From contig NC_071642.1 in assembly GCF_014839835.1 (NCBI RefSeq), forward strand, positions 7,710,052 to 7,774,051: 64,000 nucleotides of DNA. Reading direction: 5' to 3'. Under the pieces are notes generated by a model. It did not search any database. It was not told the DNA's origin and saw only the letters and a program-made list of their open reading frames with translations. Origin of the DNA: Dryobates pubescens (taxonomy: Eukaryota > Chordata > Aves > Piciformes > Picidae). The position numbers were made by a program, and so were the translations under genes. Positions 10,301-19,483 of this stretch are shown in pieces (within the stretch, counting starts at the first letter, position 1; each line of letters opens with the position of its first letter).

Positions 10301-13300
10301 CTGCAGAGAACTGACAAAGCTTTTGCTGACAGCTGGACTCAATGAGCTTAGAGGCCATTGCCAAGCACAACAATTCCATGGAGCAAGGTGCTGGAGCCAC
10401 CTGTGCACACACCACACCTGAACTGTGACCACAGGGAAGGTCTCACCTTGGTCCTGCAGACATGACAGGGCAGCTGGCCTCTGTGCAGAACTCTGTGATG
10501 GTCCCATAGAGCATGTTGATCTGGTTGAAGAAGTCCACAGCTGGAAAGGAAACCCACCAAGGTCAGTGAGAGCACAGCCACCCCCAGGCCTGCAGCACCC
10601 TGCAGCTGACACAGCCTCTGAGGATCACTGTTGGGGTGGGAATGTGCTGCAAGGCTCTCAGGGAAACAAACATCCCATGGCTGATGACTTAAGAGACATC
10701 AACCATCTAGGAATGGGAATTCTCTGGCAATTGTTCAGCCTCCAGCTACTGCTCCTAACTGAGGTGAAATTCAACAAGGCCAAGTAGAAGGTCTTGCAGC
10801 TGGGTCAGGGCAAAAGCACAAATCCAGGCTGGGTGAGGAGTGGCTTGAGAGCAGCTCTGCAGACCCAAAGAGCCACCTATATCCTGGGGGGCATCCAGAG
10901 CAGCGTGACCAGCAGGACAAGGGAGGGGATTCTGCCCCTCTCCTCTGCTGAGACCCCACGTGGAGCACTGCACCCAGTTCTGGAGCTACCAACACAAGGT
11001 CATGGACCTGATGAGAAGAGTCCAGAGGAGGCCACAACGATGGTCAGAGGGCTGCAGAACCTCCCCTATGGGGACAGAGAGGGAGACTTGGGGCTGTTCA
11101 GCCTGGGGAAGAGAAGGCTCCAGGGAGACCTTAAAGCAGCTTTCCAGTGCCCAAAGGGCTCCAGGAGAGCTGGGGAGGGACTTTGGATAAGGGCTGGGAG
11201 TGCCAGGATGAGGAACAATGGCTTTGAGCTGGGAGAGGGGAGACTGAGACTGGAGATGAGGAAGAAATTCTTTGCAGTGAGGGTGGGGACACTGGCACAG
11301 GTTGCCCAGGGAGGCTGTGGCTGCTTCCTCCCTGGAGGTGTTCAAGGCCAGGCTGGATGAGGCCTTGAGCAACTTGGTCTAGTAGGAGGTGTCCCTGCCC
11401 ATGGCATGGAAGGTCCCTTCCAACTCAAGCCATTCTGTCATTCTATGATTTGTCTGGCAGGAAGCTCCACTCAGCCTTTCACACCTTCAGAAAATGAAAG
11501 AGCCTCAAAGATCTGATGAATTTAGGCAACACAGGAAACACCTTCCTTTGCTTGAACAGCCCAGGTGCCCTGACCTACTGCCTGCTGCTACTCAAAACGA
11601 CTTGTTCCTTCTCTTACCTCCAAAGAAAGGTCAAGGCTGGAGGCAGCAGCTGCTGAGAGCAGAATAAATTGGTAGTGTTTGCCTTCCTAGACCATCCAGG
11701 GAGCAGTGACTCACAGAAACCCAACAAGGAACTGCACACACCTGGGGTCCAGTGGAGAAGGCAGTTCTGCTTTCTCCCAGACTGCTCACTGTTGCCATTT
11801 CTGCTGCCAACAGCACTTTGCAATTCCAAACAGCAACACTCCAGGCCAGCTCCCTGGGACAAAAATAACCATTCCCAACTCCTGCAGCCCTTCCAACCCT
11901 TGAGTTCAAAGAAAACCACTCCAAAACAACAACAGTGAGCCAGGGGGTGCCCAGGTGGCCAAGAAGGCCACCAGCCGCTTGGCCTGGAGCAGCAATGGTT
12001 TGGGCAGCAGGAGCAGGGTAGGGATTGTCCCTGTGAGGCCACAGCTTGAGTGCTGGGCTCAGTTTTGGGCTCCTCAGCCCAAGAAGGGCATTGAGGGCTG
12101 GAGCAGGGCAATAAAGCTGGGGAAGGGTCTGGAGAATAGGGCTGGGGAGGAGCAGCTGAAGGAGCTGGGGGTGTTGAGCCTGGAGAAGAAGAGGCTGAAG
12201 GGAGACCTTCTGACTCTCTCCAAGCCCCTGACAGGAGGCTGGAGTCAGGTGGGGGTTGGTTTCTTCTCCCCAGTAACAAGTGACAGCAGAAGAAATGGCC
12301 TCAAGTTGTGCCAGAGGAGGTTTAGGTTGGATATTAGAAGAAACTTGACTGAAATGGTTCTCAAAGCCTGGCCCAGGCTGCCCAGGGGGGTGGTTGGATC
12401 CCCATCCCTGGAGGTGTTTCAAAGCTGCAGAGATGTGGTGCTGAGGGTCAAGGTTCAGCCCCAGACCTGGCAGACTTCAGAGAATGGCTGGACTCAGGCT
12501 TGGGCCTCTTTCCCAACCAAAACAATCCTGTGCTGTGGGTTTGTCTCTCACTTTTCCACCTGTGCAGAGCACCTCATCCCTTGAGCACAGAACCCACCAC
12601 CCATCACACCATTTCTTTCCTTTTATCCCACCCGAGTTCCCCCAGCAAAGCACATCCTGGGATACGAATTCCCTCTGGGGCAGCCCTAGCCACAGATCTG
12701 GGTCGGGTTTTTTCCCCCCACTGCACCTCCAGAGAGCCCTCATTCCTAGGACTCACTGTTGACTGCAATCCACTCGTTGAGGTCCTCCCCCTCGGGCAGC
12801 ATGACAGCTTGCCTGAGGTTGCCGCTGCCCAGCGTGGCCTCCGCATGCTTGAGGAGCTCGTACTGGTGGGAGCCTTCCGGAATGTTCTTCTTGGGCTTGA
12901 ACGTTTTGGACGACCGACTCCCACTGCCGGCAGAGCAAACGGCCCCCTGAGCCCTCCGGCAGCCCTCCCTCCCCCGCGGCGCTTCCTGTGCTCTTCTGAC
13001 CGCTTCTATCCGCTGCCACTCCAACCCTTTCCCATTGCCCCGGCGCTGGGGCGAACAGATCCCACCTCTGAGATCAAGTGTCACACCGCCCCTTCCGCCC
13101 CTCCCCCTCTCACGACAGCCCCCTCCCCCTGCCTCACGACAGCCACCGCCTCCCCGCCCCCCCCCCGACTGCTACCTCTCCCTCTCACGACTGCCACCTC
13201 CCCGCCCCTCAGGACTGTCACCTCCTCCCCAGGACTGCCACCACCTCCCACCCCTCCCCCTTTCACCACAGCCGCCACCTCCCCCACCGCCCCCCGACTG

Positions 13301-16002
13301 CCACCACCTCCCCCCGCGACTGTCACCCACAGGCTTCCCTCTTTTTCTCCCTCCCAAAGTTGCAGACACTGGGTGCAAAAGCCCCAAAGCCTCCTGGAGC
13401 AGCACAGAAAGGCAGGCCCAGGCGACTGGGCTGCAGAACAAAACCACCTGTCACCGGGGCGGCAGTGTGAGAGGGACAAAGGGGACAGGGAGGGTGTCCC
13501 TGCCCCCAGTGACACAGCTTCAGAGATGGCATTGGGTCGGAAGGGACCCTCAAGGGTCATCTCATCCAACCCCCCTGCCGTCAGCAGGGACATCTCCAAC
13601 TGGATTAGGCTGCACCAGGGCCACACCAAGTCTGAGCTTGAAAGTCTGCAGGCATGGGGCCTCAACCACATCCCTGGGCAACCTGTTAGACCCAAATGCT
13701 AGAACCTCAATGCCCAAACCCACTGTAGGAAGCAGCTAAAACCAGCAACTTCCCAAGCTGCAGCCCCTGCAAGTTGTCACTGTCACCACAATCTTCCCTT
13801 GTGTCACTCAGCAGCAGAGCCACTGCTCAGCTCCTCATCAACCCCCTCCCTGTGCCTCCACTGCAGCCCTTCCCCACACAGCCACTGCTGCCAGAATGGG
13901 TGAATTTTGATATCCCTCAAGCAGACAATGTTAACTTTCAGAGCCTGGCTGGCACATGCCCCACAGCAGCTTCCTGGCACAGCCTCAAGGCTTTGCACTC
14001 TGCTTACGTGTGAGGCTGGGCACGGAAGTAAAAGAGCTTTAGGTGCAGCTCACTCTTAAACCTCCTGCTCCAGCCCAAACACCAGCCCAGCACATCAGTG
14101 GTCCTAGGCAGAGGGGCCCAAAAGGCAGCCCCAGCCCCAAGGAGAGGCTCCCCAACCCCTTCCTCCCAGCCCTCATCCACAGCAGCCACCAGGACTCGGG
14201 AGCCAGCAGCCCTCTCACTTTGTCAGCCTTTGAGCCTACCACACACCTGCTGCAGCACCTTAAAGATGCCATTTTGGACACCACATCCTTGCAGGGTGCC
14301 CAAATTGTCACCATTTCCCCTGCAGTCAGGCCTGCCCCAGCCCACAGAGTCCCTCACACAAGCCCCACCAGCACTCAAAAGCCATCACTCTCTGCACTCC
14401 ACCTGCACTTGCCCACTGATGGCAGGGTGAGGCTCATCCAGGTGGAAACCCCACATCCAAGGGACAAGGGTCTCCTCTCTTCTGCCTCACCTCACACCTC
14501 CAAAGCTCCCTCCCAACTCCCAGGGCCTCACAGTAAGGCAGAGCATACCTGCAGACCCCCCCCACTTCAAAGCCTCCCCCCCCCCAATCCCCCATGACAG
14601 CCAGCTCCTCAAACCCTCCCCAAGAAGGATTAACCCTCCTAACAAAACCCCTCACCAGAGCCTTCCCACTAAGGCTGCCCCCCCCAAGCCTTCCCATCCT
14701 CCCCCCACACCTCCAATGCCTCCCCACCCATCCAGGGGCACCCTGCTTCTGCTGCTGGGCCTCAGACCCCACTCCCAGCGATGGGGCAGGCCCTGTCTCA
14801 CTCCATCCTCCTCCACCAGACCACATTCCTCATGTGCCCCTAGGGTCTCCTCCCAGTGTCTTCCTCACCCCTTCCTTCTACCTCCTCAGGGACTCTTTCC
14901 AAAGCCTTCACAGAATGGTAGGAATTGAAAGAGACCTCTGGATATCCTTCATTCCAACCCCTCTACTAGATCTCCCTCACACAAACCCAGCCTCCTCAAA
15001 CTCCTCTTAAGCCTCAACCCAAAGCCACTCACACCTTCCCCCTCAAACACCCCTTCAGAGGCCACCTCCTGTGCCTCACCACGAGGCCTTCCCCAGCTCC
15101 TGGGCACTGCTGTGGCCTCCATCTCCAGCCAAAACCTCCCTTGAGGCCCAGGACTTCCCTCAGGCTCCCACCCTGCAACACCTTCCTCAAGCCCTCAGAC
15201 ATCTCAGCACTCCCCTGCCCCACAAACCCCTTAAAAGCCTTTCTCCTGCTCAAGCCTCTCAACCCCCCAGCCCTCAAGGCCCCTCCTAAACGCTTTTCCC
15301 TTCCTGGTATGTCTCACAGACCAAGGCCAAGCGTGTGTCCCCCCCACCCCAAATCCCCTCACAATCCCTCGATGTCCTTCTCCTCAGAGCCCCTCCCCAG
15401 AGACCTTCCCTCATACAGCTTCTCACAGCCCCCCCGCCCAAAGCCTTCCTCCTCCCAAAGCCCCTCACAGACCCAGTCGCCAAGGTCCCCATATTCTTCC
15501 TCTCCTGAGGCCTCTCATAGCTTACACTCCACAGTGAGCCCCCCCACCCTGAAGTCTTTATAACCTTCCTAAAGCCTCTCACAGCCCCCAACCCCGAAGC
15601 CTTACCCCCCCCAGTCCCTTCCCCATCAGGCCTTCCTCCTTCCCACCCCCCGCAACCACTTCCCCCTCCCCAACACCTCTCACAGGCCAAGCCCTGTCGC
15701 TTCCCTCCAGATCCTCTCACAACCCTCCCCAGCGCCTTCCCCAGAGGCCTTCTCCCCCTCCAAGCCCCCTCACAGACCCAGTGCTCAAAGCCCCCCGAAC
15801 ACCTCTCACAGGCCAAGCCCTATCGCTTCCCTCCAGATCCTCTCACAACCTTCCCAAAGCTCCTCCCCAGGCCCCCACAGGCCCGGCCCTCCAGGCCCCC
15901 TCAAACACCTCTCACAGACCAAGTGCCCCCTCTCAAACCCGTCACGGCCCCTTTCCTGCCTCAGCAGGGCGGCTCTCGGGTCACTCACAAGAGGAAGCTC
16001 AT
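7302..16002 (-). CDS. MOB1A: MOB1A, MOB kinase activator 1A, complete, 6 exons
   Basis: Cytoplasmic adaptor and co-activator of LATS1/2 and NDR kinases in the Hippo pathway, phosphorylated by MST1/2 (known). Coding exons in transcript order are 16002-15989, 12923-12757, 10540-10447, 8718-8585, 8460-8297 and 7379-7302; all have GT-AG borders and total 651 nt, giving 216 residues, the length of human MOB1A. Visible landmarks are Thr12 and Thr35 (MST sites), the zinc ligands Cys79 and Cys84 in [10 protein letters not shown], and His161/His166 in [27 protein letters not shown] and the tail EKLGSKDR match MOB1A rather than MOB1B. The protein is nearly identical to human as I recall it (for example Gly6 for Ser, Arg for Gln in VMRLQEEAH). 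The tiny first exon (14 nt) sits in a CpG island; introns carry several CR1 copies and C-rich low-complexity DNA. Confidence 0.97.
7895..8252 (+). mobile_element. CR1 LINE 3' fragment
   Basis: Plus-strand 3' portion in the last MOB1A intron ending with CAACCCAAACCATTCTGTGA, the CR1 terminus. An internal stretch of the usual 3' UTR is missing. Confidence 0.8.
8297..8460 (-). CDS. MOB1A: MOB1A exon 5
   Basis: Encodes [19 protein letters not shown] to FKHFIFFVQ and contains zinc ligands His161 and His166. Confidence 0.95.
8585..8718 (-). CDS. MOB1A: MOB1A exon 4
   Basis: Encodes [20 protein letters not shown] to [10 protein letters not shown], the Mob family core. Confidence 0.96.
8857..9365 (-). 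mobile_element. CR1 LINE 3' fragment
   Basis: Minus-strand copy in MOB1A intron 3 beginning AGGTTGGAAGGGACCCTCCA and running to the 'GGTCCCATAGGTAGACACAG' part of the terminal ORF2 region. Confidence 0.9.
9785..10350 (-). mobile_element. CR1 LINE internal fragment
   Basis: Minus-strand copy that lacks the CR1 3' terminus. It starts in the 3' UTR/ORF2 junction and ends near CAGATCAACTCTGCCACTCA-type ORF2 sequence. Confidence 0.8.
10447..10540 (-). CDS. MOB1A: MOB1A exon 3
   Basis: Encodes [20 protein letters not shown] to SCPVMSAGP, including zinc ligands Cys79 and Cys84. Confidence 0.95.
10755..11452 (+). mobile_element. CR1 LINE 3' fragment, about 700 bp
   Basis: Plus-strand copy in MOB1A intron 2 starting at TGAAATTCAACAAGGCCAAG (ORF2 end) and terminating in CATTCTGTCATTCTATGATT, the clearest intact CR1 8-bp terminus in the window. 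Confidence 0.92.
11938..12532 (+). mobile_element. CR1 LINE 3' fragment
   Basis: Plus-strand copy in MOB1A intron 2 from GAGCCAGGGGGTGCCCAGG to the tail CTTTCCCAACCAAAACAATC. Confidence 0.85.
12757..12923 (-). CDS. MOB1A: MOB1A exon 2
   Basis: Encodes residues 6-60, from [19 protein letters not shown] to LNEWIAVN. Thr12 and Thr35, phosphorylated by MST kinases, are in this exon. Confidence 0.96.
13085..13330. repeat. C-rich low-complexity sequence
   Basis: Degenerate repeats of CACGACTGCCACCTCCCC and similar phrases of about 18-24 bp in MOB1A intron 1. Confidence 0.75.
13528..13695 (-). mobile_element. CR1 LINE 3' end fragment
   Basis: Short minus-strand copy beginning TTGGGTCGGAAGGGACCCTC in MOB1A intron 1. 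Confidence 0.8.
14500..15975. repeat. C-rich degenerate repeats with motif CCTCTCACAG
   Basis: MOB1A intron 1 is here nearly devoid of unique sequence. A phrase CCTCTCACAGGCCAAGCCCT recurs (for example 15682 and 15805, copies of about 55 bp almost identical), among CCTTCCCC and CCTCAAG phrases. A small CR1-like 3' end may lie at 14908-14990. Confidence 0.6.
15989..16002 (-). CDS. MOB1A: MOB1A exon 1 (14-nt coding part)
   Basis: ATGAGCTTCCTCTT followed by GTGAGTGACC. It splices to exon 2 to give MSFLFGSRSS, the standard MOB1 N-terminus. Confidence 0.93.
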
Positions 16003-16300
16003 GGCGGGCAGGGCCGGGCCGGGGCTGAGGCGAGAGCGCGAGCCGGGGCGGCGGCGCCTCCTCCAGCGCGGCCGCAGCTCCTCGCGCGCAGCGCCCGCCA
16101 AGCCCCGCCCCGCCCCCAACTCTCGCGAGAGCTGAGCAAGGGCGTGGCTTCAGGCAGCGAATATAGCATGGCGGGGGCGGGGCTTAAGGGTAGGGGGCGG
16201 TGCCTCACGCAGCGGCGTCACCATGGCAGCAGCTCCTGGCCGCGGCTCGCTGTGGGACTGTGCCAGCCTCGGCCCCGCCGGAGCTCTGTGGGGCGAGGCA
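16003..16300 (-). promoter_or_regulatory. MOB1A: MOB1A CpG-island promoter
   Basis: GC- and CpG-dense region with GC boxes (CCCCGCCC, GGGGCGGGG) and no TATA box immediately upstream of the 14-nt first coding exon. Confidence 0.75.
16121..16130. promoter_or_regulatory. MOB1A: TCTCGCGAGA palindromic promoter element
   Basis: A perfect TCTCGCGAGA palindrome 119 bp upstream of the MOB1A ATG. This element is known from CpG-island promoters of housekeeping genes and is bound by BANP; methylation of its CpGs blocks binding. Confidence 0.75.
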
Positions 16301-16309
16301 GCCCTGTGG

Positions 16310-17635
16310 GGCTAGGAACTCTCAAAGCCCCTCCCCCATGGACCTACAGACTCTCAACATCCTCTCCTCATTGGCCTGGGCATCCCCAAAAACTTTCCAC
16401 GTGGGCCTGGGCAACCCAGAAGACCCCTCGTGGGCAGCCCTCCATGGGTCTAGGCACATGCCAAACCCCCTCGTTGATCTGGGTAGCCCCTATTGGCCCG
16501 GGCACTCTCAAAGGTCCCTCCACACGGCTAGATGGCCCCCACCATGGACCTTCCTCTGCCTGGATTCTCCTCCAGCTCACAGGCACTTCCCTGCACCGCC
16601 TCTTCCCCAACCTCTCCCCCTAGTCACCACCATTTCATTTCAGCATCACATAAGGCTGGACCCTCCCACCCCATCCAACCTCTCAGACCAGCTTCAGAAG
16701 GTGAAACTTCCCCCAAACATCCTGAAGTTGGTCAAACTCTTCCCAGGACCCATTTCTGCAGGTTTCACCCCAGCTCTGACTCCTCTAGTCCTTGCCTTAG
16801 TAATAAACTGCTGTTATTGGCATTAAAATTTACTTTTGGCACCAAGAAGTGACTGTGCCCACTCTAAATGAGTTGAACATTAAAACAAACACCAGGTTAT
16901 TTTAGCTCATGGCCAGGCCACCTCTTACAGCTCTCACAAGCAGCTCGATGTGGCATGGGGATGGTGGTTGGTGATCCTCAGTATTTATTGGACACTGGGG
17001 GAGGCATAAAAACCTCCCCAGATTCATCAAAGCAGCTCAGTGACCTTGGGATAAACCTTCAAGGCTGCCCTTCAGAGCTCAAGGGGTGTGGAGGGCAATG
17101 CTAAGGTAAATATTAAGTAAACACAAAGCAAACAAACAGGCAGAGATGACTAAAGATGCTCAGCACAGGCTCCCAAGGACTTACAAACCTCTCCTTTCAC
17201 CTCTCTCCCATGCAGGTTTCTTGCTTCCTTCTCCACAACACCAGGAAGCATCATTCCCAGCCACCATGTCCTGATGCTGTGGGCCAGCAGATGCCACACA
17301 GGTCTGTTACAAACTATAGTTTTCTACACAGGCACTTAATTTTGCTACTTTTGGAGAGAAAGGGTGGAAAACCACCACCAGTGACAGCCCCCTCTCCCTG
17401 TCAGTGCATACTGATGGATCCTGTTCCCTGTGGGATCCAGCTTCCCAACCTGCTGCACAGAGCTGGGATCATCTGGAGCTGGAGCACTCACTTTGCCCCC
17501 AGGTTTTTAGGTTTGAGGAGGGGCAACATCAGCTCCTAGGACCTGCCAGGACCTCTCTGCAGTTAATTCTTCCCTATTTAGCAGCTCAGCTGCCTGTTTT
17601 GGCGTGTGTAGGCTTAACCCCCAAACCAGCCTGAA
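16310..17635. other. intergenic spacer, no gene seen
   Basis: The first 500 bp (to about 16820) hold degenerate C-rich repeats mentioning TGGGCCTGGG and ACTCTCAAAG phrases, then AATAAA at 16802-16807. The rest (16850-17635) looks like unique sequence without a recognisable exon. Confidence 0.5.
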
Positions 17636-18045
17636 GCACAGAAGTTGGAAGGGACCTCCAGAGATCATCCAGTCCAACTCCACCTCCCAGAGCAGGGTCA
17701 CCTAGGGCAAGTCACACAGGAACACATCCAGGCAGGTTTAGAAAGTCTCCAGAGAAGGAGACTCCACAACCTCTCTGGGCAGCCTGCTGCAGGGCTCCAG
17801 CACCCTCACACCAAAGAAGTTTCTCCTCATGCTGAGGTGGTTCCAATCTGTACCCATTATTTCTTGTCCTATCCCTGGGCACCCTTGAAAAAGAGATTTG
17901 CACCTTCTTCTTGACACCCACCTTCACATATTTGATCAGATTCCCTCTCAGCCTTCTCTTCTCCAGGCTTAACAGCCCCAAGTCTCTCAGCCTTTTCTCA
18001 TAAAGCAAATATTCCACTCCCTCCTCTTCCTCCATCTCAATCTCA
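17636..18045 (-). mobile_element. CR1 LINE 3' fragment
   Basis: Minus-strand copy beginning AGAAGTTGGAAGGGACCTCC, of the subfamily with 'CACACAGGAACACATCCAGG'. It lies between MOB1A and MTHFD2. Confidence 0.9.
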
Positions 18046-18049
18046 GTCC

Positions 18050-18990
18050 AATTTTAGACATACTCAAATATTTAATCTCATTCCAATTCTAGGTGCAGGC
18101 CCAGCTCTCAACCCAACCCTAGCTCCAATCTCAGCCTGATTTTAGCCCTAACTACAATCCCAGCCCTAATTTTAGCCCTAACCCCATTCCCCAGTTTTAA
18201 CCCAAATCCTACATTTAGCTCTAACTCAAATCTCAGGCCTAACATCAATCTCAGCCCCAACCCAACCTAGATTTAACCTTGATGCCAACCCTGACTCCAA
18301 CCCAAATTCCCAGGTCCAGGCTCAAGCCCAACTCCAGCTCCAACACCAAGTCCCAGGACTAATCCCTACCTCCAATCCCAGGCCTACTATCAACCTCAAC
18401 CCTAACCCCAATCCCTACCCTGGTCCCAACTCCAATCTCATACCTAGCCCCAAACCCCAACCTTGGCTCCAACTCCAATATTAAACCCCAACTTTAATCC
18501 CAGACCCAACCCCAAATCCCAGCACTAATCTGAGTCTCTTACTGTAACCTCAATCCAATCCTTACCCTGATTCCCAGGCCCAGTCCCAATCCTTAACCCC
18601 AATTCCCAGTCTCCAGCCCTAATCCCAATCTCCAGACCTAATCCCAGTCCCATCTCTACCCCAAATCCCATCACTCCAATCCCAACTCTATTCCCATTCT
18701 CCTTCCTTGTCCTAATCCCACCCTAACTCCAACCACAATATCTAGTTCTAAACCTGACCCTCAGCCTTTATCCTAGTCCCTATGCCAGCCCCAGCTCCAT
18801 CCCCAGCCCTAACCTTGATCCCAGCCCTAGTCCCGTTCTCCCTCTCAACCCTGATCCCACTCTGACCCCAACCCCTAAACCTGACCCTCAGCCGCGACCC
18901 CCAGTCCCATCCCTTGTACCGACCCCAGTCTCAGTGCCAGTCCCGAATGGAATCCCCTAGCTGTGACCCCCATCCCTAATCCCACCCCCG
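18050..18990. repeat. degenerate CCCTAA/AATCCCAG-type repeat, about 940 bp
   Basis: Continuous variation on AACCCTAATCCCAGCCC with 6- and 12-bp periodicity and a strong strand bias (C and A, almost no G). It ends about 90 bp before the MTHFD2 promoter CCAAT boxes. Confidence 0.75.
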
Positions 18991-19079
18991 GTCCCAAAGA
19001 GGAGCCCCTGCCGTAACCTGAAGCTCGCTCACGCAACCCGCAACCCCCAGCCCCTCTTGCAGCCCCTTTCACCCCGGGC

Positions 19080-19397
19080 CCAGCCAATGAGCGCCGCCGT
19101 GCCCAATTAGGGCGGAAAAGTCCCGCCCCCTCTACCAATCACACCCCGCCCTCCCGGGCGCCTCTCTCCCTTTACCCCAATCGTAGCCGGGGAATTTGCT
19201 CTCCGTCCCGCCCCCTCCGCCCCTCCGACCATTCACCTCTCCCCACCGCGCCGCTCTCCATTCCGATTTGCTATCGCCGCCCGCGGGGCGGGAAGGGAGC
19301 CGACCCCCCCCAGCTCTATATAAGGCGGCGGGCGGAGGGGAGCGTTGCTGCCTCTCGCTGTGTGTCCCTTGTCGCCCACCGTCGCTCTGCCGCTGCC
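19080..19397 (+). promoter_or_regulatory. MTHFD2: MTHFD2 promoter with CCAAT and TATA boxes
   Basis: CCAAT at 19084-19088, 19135-19139 and 19177-19181, GC boxes, and a TATATAA box at 19317-19323. Transcription should start near 19345-19350, leaving a 5' UTR of about 50 nt before the ATG at 19398. Confidence 0.75.
19317..19323 (+). promoter_or_regulatory. MTHFD2: TATA box of MTHFD2
   Basis: TATATAA in GC-rich surroundings, 75 bp before the start codon. Confidence 0.75.
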
Positions 19398-19483
19398 ATG
19401 GCAACCGCGCTCTGTCCGCTCCGTGCCTTGAGCCGCGTCCCGCTGCGGCCCCGCGCCCGCCGCCTGCATCTCAGCGCGCCCAG
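19398..19483 (+). CDS. MTHFD2: MTHFD2 exon 1
   Basis: Encodes the mitochondrial presequence, [20 protein letters not shown] and on to LHLSAP, ending AG|GTACGG. Confidence 0.9.

Noticed and set aside
7302-16002. MOB1B as the identity of the minus-strand MOB gene
   Set aside because: Residues [17 protein letters not shown] and EKLGSKDR fit MOB1A, as does synteny with BOLA3 and MTHFD2.
16802-16807. AATAAA as proof of a gene between MOB1A and MTHFD2
   Set aside because: No exon with coding or conserved character precedes it; one hexamer in AT-richer DNA is weak evidence.
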